Notes under the pieces: model-generated | Told to the model about the DNA's origin: nothing | What the model saw: the letters and a program-made list of their open reading frames with translations, nothing else | Database searches by the model: none | NCBI GenBank assembly: GCA_963965975.1 | Contig: OZ014412.1 | Location: 8,928,708-8,992,707, forward strand | Source: Xestospongia bergquistia | Taxonomy: Eukaryota; Porifera; Demospongiae; Haplosclerida; Petrosiidae | Reading direction: 5' to 3' | Length of the DNA stretch: 64,000 nucleotides | Program-made: the position numbers and the translations under genes | Shown here: piece after piece, positions 60,179 through 64,000 of the stretch | Numbering within the stretch: position 1 is the first letter of the stretch | Layout: every line of letters begins with the position of its first letter

Positions 60179-61096
60179 ACAGGGAATTTGTCAATCTATG
60201 GGCCTTCAATGCAAGTTTCATCATACCCAATGGCTGATTCTAGAGTTACAACAGTCTCTTTAGTCCATACAATAAATGGAGTATATCAACCTCATGGAGT
60301 TGCTGTGGCCAACGATGGCCACATTATAATAACTGAGAATCATAATAACTCCATTAAAGTTATAAAGGAGGATGGTTCAATTTTGAGGTCTTTTTTTGTT
60401 GGGAAATGTCCTCGTGGTGTAGCTGTTACACAAGATAATTGTATTCTTGTAGCTGTTGAACAGGAACATAAAATCTATAAAATGAGCTTTGAGGGTGAAA
60501 TTATGGCACGTGTTGGTTGTGATCAAGAAAGTAGTGGACAAACAAAGTTCTATTGTCCTTATGGTGTTTCTGTATCTCCTCTTACTGGGCTTATCTATGT
60601 TGCAGATACTTACAACAATAGAGTACGAGTATTGAATGACAACTTGGAATTCTTATATGACCTTAGATGTAATGATGCAAGCCCAAAACAATTAACATTT
60701 AAACAACCAAATGATGTGGCATTTGACAAACATGGTTTTATATATGTGACCGATACTTGGAATAACAGTGTAAAAAAGTTTACTCCAGAGGGATATTTTG
60801 TCGATGAATTTGGTTACCTGGGAACTGATCCTGGACAACTTTGCTTACCAGAAGGTATTGTCATAGCTAATAATGATCTAATGTACATTACAGAGCATCT
60901 TAATTATCGTGTCAGTGTTTTTACAGTTAATGGTGAATTCATCCATACCTTTGGCAAAGAAGGCAGAGGGGATAATGAGTTTGATTGGCCTCGTGGAATA
61001 GCAGTTGAGAAAGCGAGATCTCTCCTTTATATTTGTGACCATATTAATAGTAGAGTGGTAGTGTATAGTATAAATGACAATACAACACAAGATTGA
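60179..61096 (+). CDS. NHL beta-propeller paralogue lacking the Death domain
   Basis: The propeller is open and closely matches 2812-3709 (QPHGVAVANDGHIIITENHN, CPYGVSVSPLTGLIYVADTY, QPNDVAFDKHGFIYVTDTWN, WPRGIAVEKARSLLYICDH). The bases that hold the Death exon in copy 1 (2133-2812) are missing. The join reads GGGAATTTGTCAATC, fusing former intron or 5' sequence to the propeller. A frame exists upstream to an ATG at 60131 (MWIVLYCVNNVF), but it derives from non-coding sequence in copy 1. Either a propeller-only protein with a new start is made or this is a young pseudogene. The substitutions seen leave the propeller open. Confidence 0.6.
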   Translation, partial: TGNLSIYGPSMQVSSYPMADSRVTTVSLVHTINGVYQPHGVAVANDGHIIITENHNNSIKVIKEDGSILRSFFVGKCPRGVAVTQDNCILVAVEQEHKIYKMSFEGEIMARVGCDQESSGQTKFYCPYGVSVSPLTGLIYVADTYNNRVRVLNDNLEFLYDLRCNDASPKQLTFKQPNDVAFDKHGFIYVTDTWNNSVKKFTPEGYFVDEFGYLGTDPGQLCLPEGIVIANNDLMYITEHLNYRVSVFTVNGEFIHTFGKEGRGDNEFDWPRGIAVEKARSLLYICDHINSRVVVYSINDNTTQD

Positions 61097-62166
61097 AGTC
61101 AAGTGATTTTTGATAACTTTTGACTTAACTTTTATTAGCTACATACATATACCTATTTCTATATTATTTACCTTCTAATGTAACTATTATACACATCATA
61201 ATTCAAACCTGACTTGATAAAACAATTTTGGCTCATATTGGGCTCATTTGTGTTGTGTTACTTATGTAATATTATATGACAAAAAATGAAGTACTTGTTC
61301 TTAAACTGAGCATCCTCAGTAAGTAAAGACAACAACAATAAATCAATAAGTAGTTTTAATTTTTCTAGGGATATATACCACAAAATCGTTTGAGTGAGAG
61401 AAAATGTTCTACAATGGGCTGGATGTTGAGAGTGATAAGAATTATTTTATATCAATGGGCAGTACTATTGGTTATTAAATATATCAGGTATTGAGAAAGA
61501 ACTGAAGTCAATAATATACACTCATTGCATGAGAAAAAAGAAAGATAGAGAAGATGAAGTCTGATCTTGAAGACCTAAAAAAGGTAGTTGAGGATAAGAG
61601 TACAGGGAATTATTGGCTAGCAGGAAATTCAGTGTAGAATTCCTATTAAAATCTATTAATTGTTTCATAATAATTATTGTTGGTTGGTAAATGAGCATAT
61701 TAGTCCTTCAGCTTTCTGCCTAGCAACATTGATATACATTAAGGTTTTGCTTCTTTCTTGCATAATGAATAGTCAATCCACAGCTATTGCCAATTCACAA
61801 CCTCTATTAAAATATTATTTTTCTGTGACATCAACATTTATTGTCATACAGTTGTAATTGTACTTTGACTTGTTAGACTGACAGGTAAAACCTATGGCCA
61901 TTTTGAACCATAAATACATGCCACTGACAAACAAAGGGCTACAACAATTTGATAGACATGATTATTAAATTATGTCTCAAGTCCATCAAATATAAATATA
62001 CGGATTTTACTGAACACAAAATTATGCAAGGATCATTTTGAAGTCAGTGTTTCTAATCAATAGTTTACTATTTGTCCAATCAAATTATACTCTTAGTGCG
62101 ACATTTCATAGATAGCTTCACATAAAGCAACATATAAAACCAGAGAGAATTATTAGATTTATAATT
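61097..62166. other. Duplicated intergenic, coiled-coil relic inside
   Basis: Counterpart of 3710-4794. The coiled-coil relic (about 61493-61637) is more damaged here, with extra changes near 61510. No gene. Confidence 0.5.
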
Positions 62167-63578
62167 ATGGGTTTATTAACAACCTTGCCCAAGACTTTTC
62201 CTACTATTATATGCCATACAATTTTAGCTACATTGCTTTGGCAGTGTCTAAGTTATTATTCTTTACATGCAGATTCACATGCTCCCCAGCTAGGATTACA
62301 TGTGATATGTGATGATGGGATTATACAGAAAGTAGTCAGCAGAATACATCACTATAAAATTAGTGGGATTTGCTCTCAGTTTTACACAACTTGATAATGT
62401 TAGAATCAAACATGATAATGCAAAGAGTCACGATTTTCATTAAGTAAAGGTGGTGATGTGTTTGTTTATAATTTTCTTCACTCAACTATTCAAGAGTTTC
62501 TGGCTGCCTACCATATACATTTTCGAGACAAGAAATGATGCTATTGCTTCCAAGCTTTTGTGAGAGCAAGAAATAATGGAAGTATGTTGTCTTAAACCAG
62601 TTCCTATTCTATCAGATATGTATGTGATAGGATCTTGTATAGCTTTAGGAAAATGTAAGTGGAGACTTGGTTTTACATTATGTAGTATTATTAGTGAGCA
62701 TGTGGAAATATTTGTATCTGGGTTGTTTTCTAAAGGTGAGGTTAAAGGTGAAATTGAGAATCTTAGTTTTTCTCTTCACAATAATGGTTTAAGCTCTTTT
62801 TTCAAATTACCTAAGTGTATTCTAAACAACTTACACTATCTCAATTTGTGAGGTGTTGAAGTTGATGTAGGCTGTTTACATGATCTAGTGTCAGCAACTC
62901 CAGAACTTGTTATTTTGAACAAATTTCTTTTTCATGATAACAATTTCAAAAAAAAGAGCAAAAAGATTTTTTTGAAGCACTCTGTCACTCTAAATCTCTT
63001 GAACATGTTTCGTTCTCTACACTTAGTCCTGGTGAGTGTGTGTTATTGTTAACTAATTCACATACTCTTCACACAATAGAACTTTACCAACTTTCACCTC
63101 ATAGTGTTGGAGCTGTTCTTGGACACTTATCAAAAAGTACTAATCTTAAAAACCTTCAAATTCACCAGAGTCAATACTGAGTTTGTTTGTAGCCTTCTGA
63201 CAACTTTACCTTCCTCTTATCTCAAGTCACTTGAGTTTATTAATTGTGCTATAGACTCAGCTAGTTTGTATTATAGCTAATGCAGTGATGAACACCCCAT
63301 CATTAGAGAAACTAAACATCAATAATCTAATAGATGATGAAGGGGGCCATCATCTTGTTGATATGATACAATCACTGACTATAACAAAATCTTCAAACCA
63401 TCCTGGTATATGGAAATCTCAGTTCAGTGAAGTACATCTAGATTGCAATCCTTTTACTGAAAGAACTGTCTTGAGGCTCTTTGATGATTTCTTATTATAT
63501 CAACCACAACCATACATACATCTTCATTTATCATCGCAATGGCAAGAATATGTAACATCCAAGTATGGTAGAGTCTGA
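62167..63578 (+). pseudogene. NLR relic, second copy
   Basis: Counterpart of 4795-6197 with the same layout, same TGA after LNNLHYLNL, same frameshifts and the same missing NACHT core. Small differences include a 9-bp insertion near 62222 (TTTTAGCTA-like) and single substitutions. Confidence 0.87.
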
Positions 63579-63608
63579 AAATATTTGCAATTTGGTAGAG
63601 TATAAAAG

Positions 63609-63678
63609 AATTAGCTATAGTAACAATCTAACAAACTGTAATATATTACAGTTTGTTAGATTGTTACTATAGCTAATT
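63609..63678. repeat. Perfect 70-bp palindrome, second copy
   Basis: Same 35-base arms as 6228-6297 with no base changed in either arm. Confidence 0.97.
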
Positions 63679-64000
63679 ATATACATTATATAATGTATTG
63701 TTTTATATACATATATATACATGTATTTTATTTTGTAGTTTTTTGACTCTTCTGTCTGAGCTAGTTATTGGACTTTGTATGAAATTCTTAATTGAAGCTA
63801 ATGAATGCTAATTGTATTCATACTGTGTAGTGTCAATGTGAGTACACCAGTGCCAGCTTATTTTACTTACTTTGTAGTATGGATTTACACGACATATCAA
63901 ATTACAAAAAAATATAACATTTTGCTCAAGGATGAGATGACAAAACATCAATTTTGTAAAGATCTTGACATGTGATTCTTTAAATACAGTAGTGCTCTTA

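Larger units (their letters stand above)
60120..64000. repeat. Segmental duplication, copy 2
   Basis: Matches 2060-6650, about 97 percent identical by eye, with a 680-bp deletion relative to copy 1 at 60187. It runs off the right edge of the window. Confidence 0.9.

Noticed and set aside
1-64000. Prokaryotic or viral origin of the window
   Set aside because: Introns, NACHT-LRR and Death domains, and metazoan transposons are throughout; the only retroelement has no envelope gene.

Overview
The window is AT-rich metazoan nuclear DNA with short introns (about 40 bp to several kb, GT..AG). It is dominated by NLR-type innate immune receptors (CARD-like/Death + NACHT + leucine-rich repeats), their duplicates and their relics, mixed with transposons. 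The NLR density, the paired Death and CARD-like modules, compact phase-1 exons and Death-NHL fusions suggest a demosponge, most likely an Amphimedon-like haplosclerid. That assignment is inference from gene content; no species marker is present. I saw no bacterial operon, CRISPR array, rRNA or tRNA.

Layout. 1-1.8 kb: dead Tigger/pogo transposase (-), then a HIRAN-like exon remnant. 2.5-3.7 kb: Death + NHL beta-propeller gene. 4.1-6.2 kb: coiled-coil relic, rotted NLR relic and a perfect 70-bp palindrome. 6.8-10.6 kb: intact NLR-A (+). 11.4-15.8 kb: intact NLR-B (-). 15.9-22.1 kb: pseudogene fragments of a second gene family ('family E') and an orphan Death exon pair (18.7-19.2 kb). 22.2-23.4 kb: direct repeats, one split by a hAT-like MITE with an 8-bp target duplication. 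24.4-27.2 kb: broken MULE/SWIM transposase with a CXXC zinc finger (-). 28-32 kb: copies of an NLR 3' end and associated repeats. 32.2-38.9 kb: intact NLR-D (+). 39.6-40.4 kb: more repeat plus a further NLR-D tail copy. 41.8-51.2 kb: NLR-C (+), carrying a young Ty3/gypsy element in an intron and two frameshifts in its last exon. 52.1-56.3 kb: NLR-B2 (-), a decayed duplicate of NLR-B. 56.6-59.7 kb: gene E (+), apparently intact, joining a CARD-like domain, a roughly 220-residue domain I cannot name and a coiled coil. 60.1-64.0 kb: a second copy of the 2.1-6.6 kb block whose NHL gene has lost its Death exon.

How the genes work together. The intact NLRs look like cytosolic sensors: LRRs sense ligand, NACHT oligomerises with ATP, and N-terminal death-fold modules signal. 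Death-NHL and CARD-E proteins supply compatible death-fold modules on different sensor or adaptor bodies. Nearly all introns that I could place interrupt codons in phase 1, so Death, CARD-like, linker and NACHT-LRR exons are interchangeable cassettes. The many tail copies, exon duplications and chimeric junctions suggest a locus that evolves by cassette shuffling and birth-and-death. The functional link among the families is inference from shared modules and clustering.
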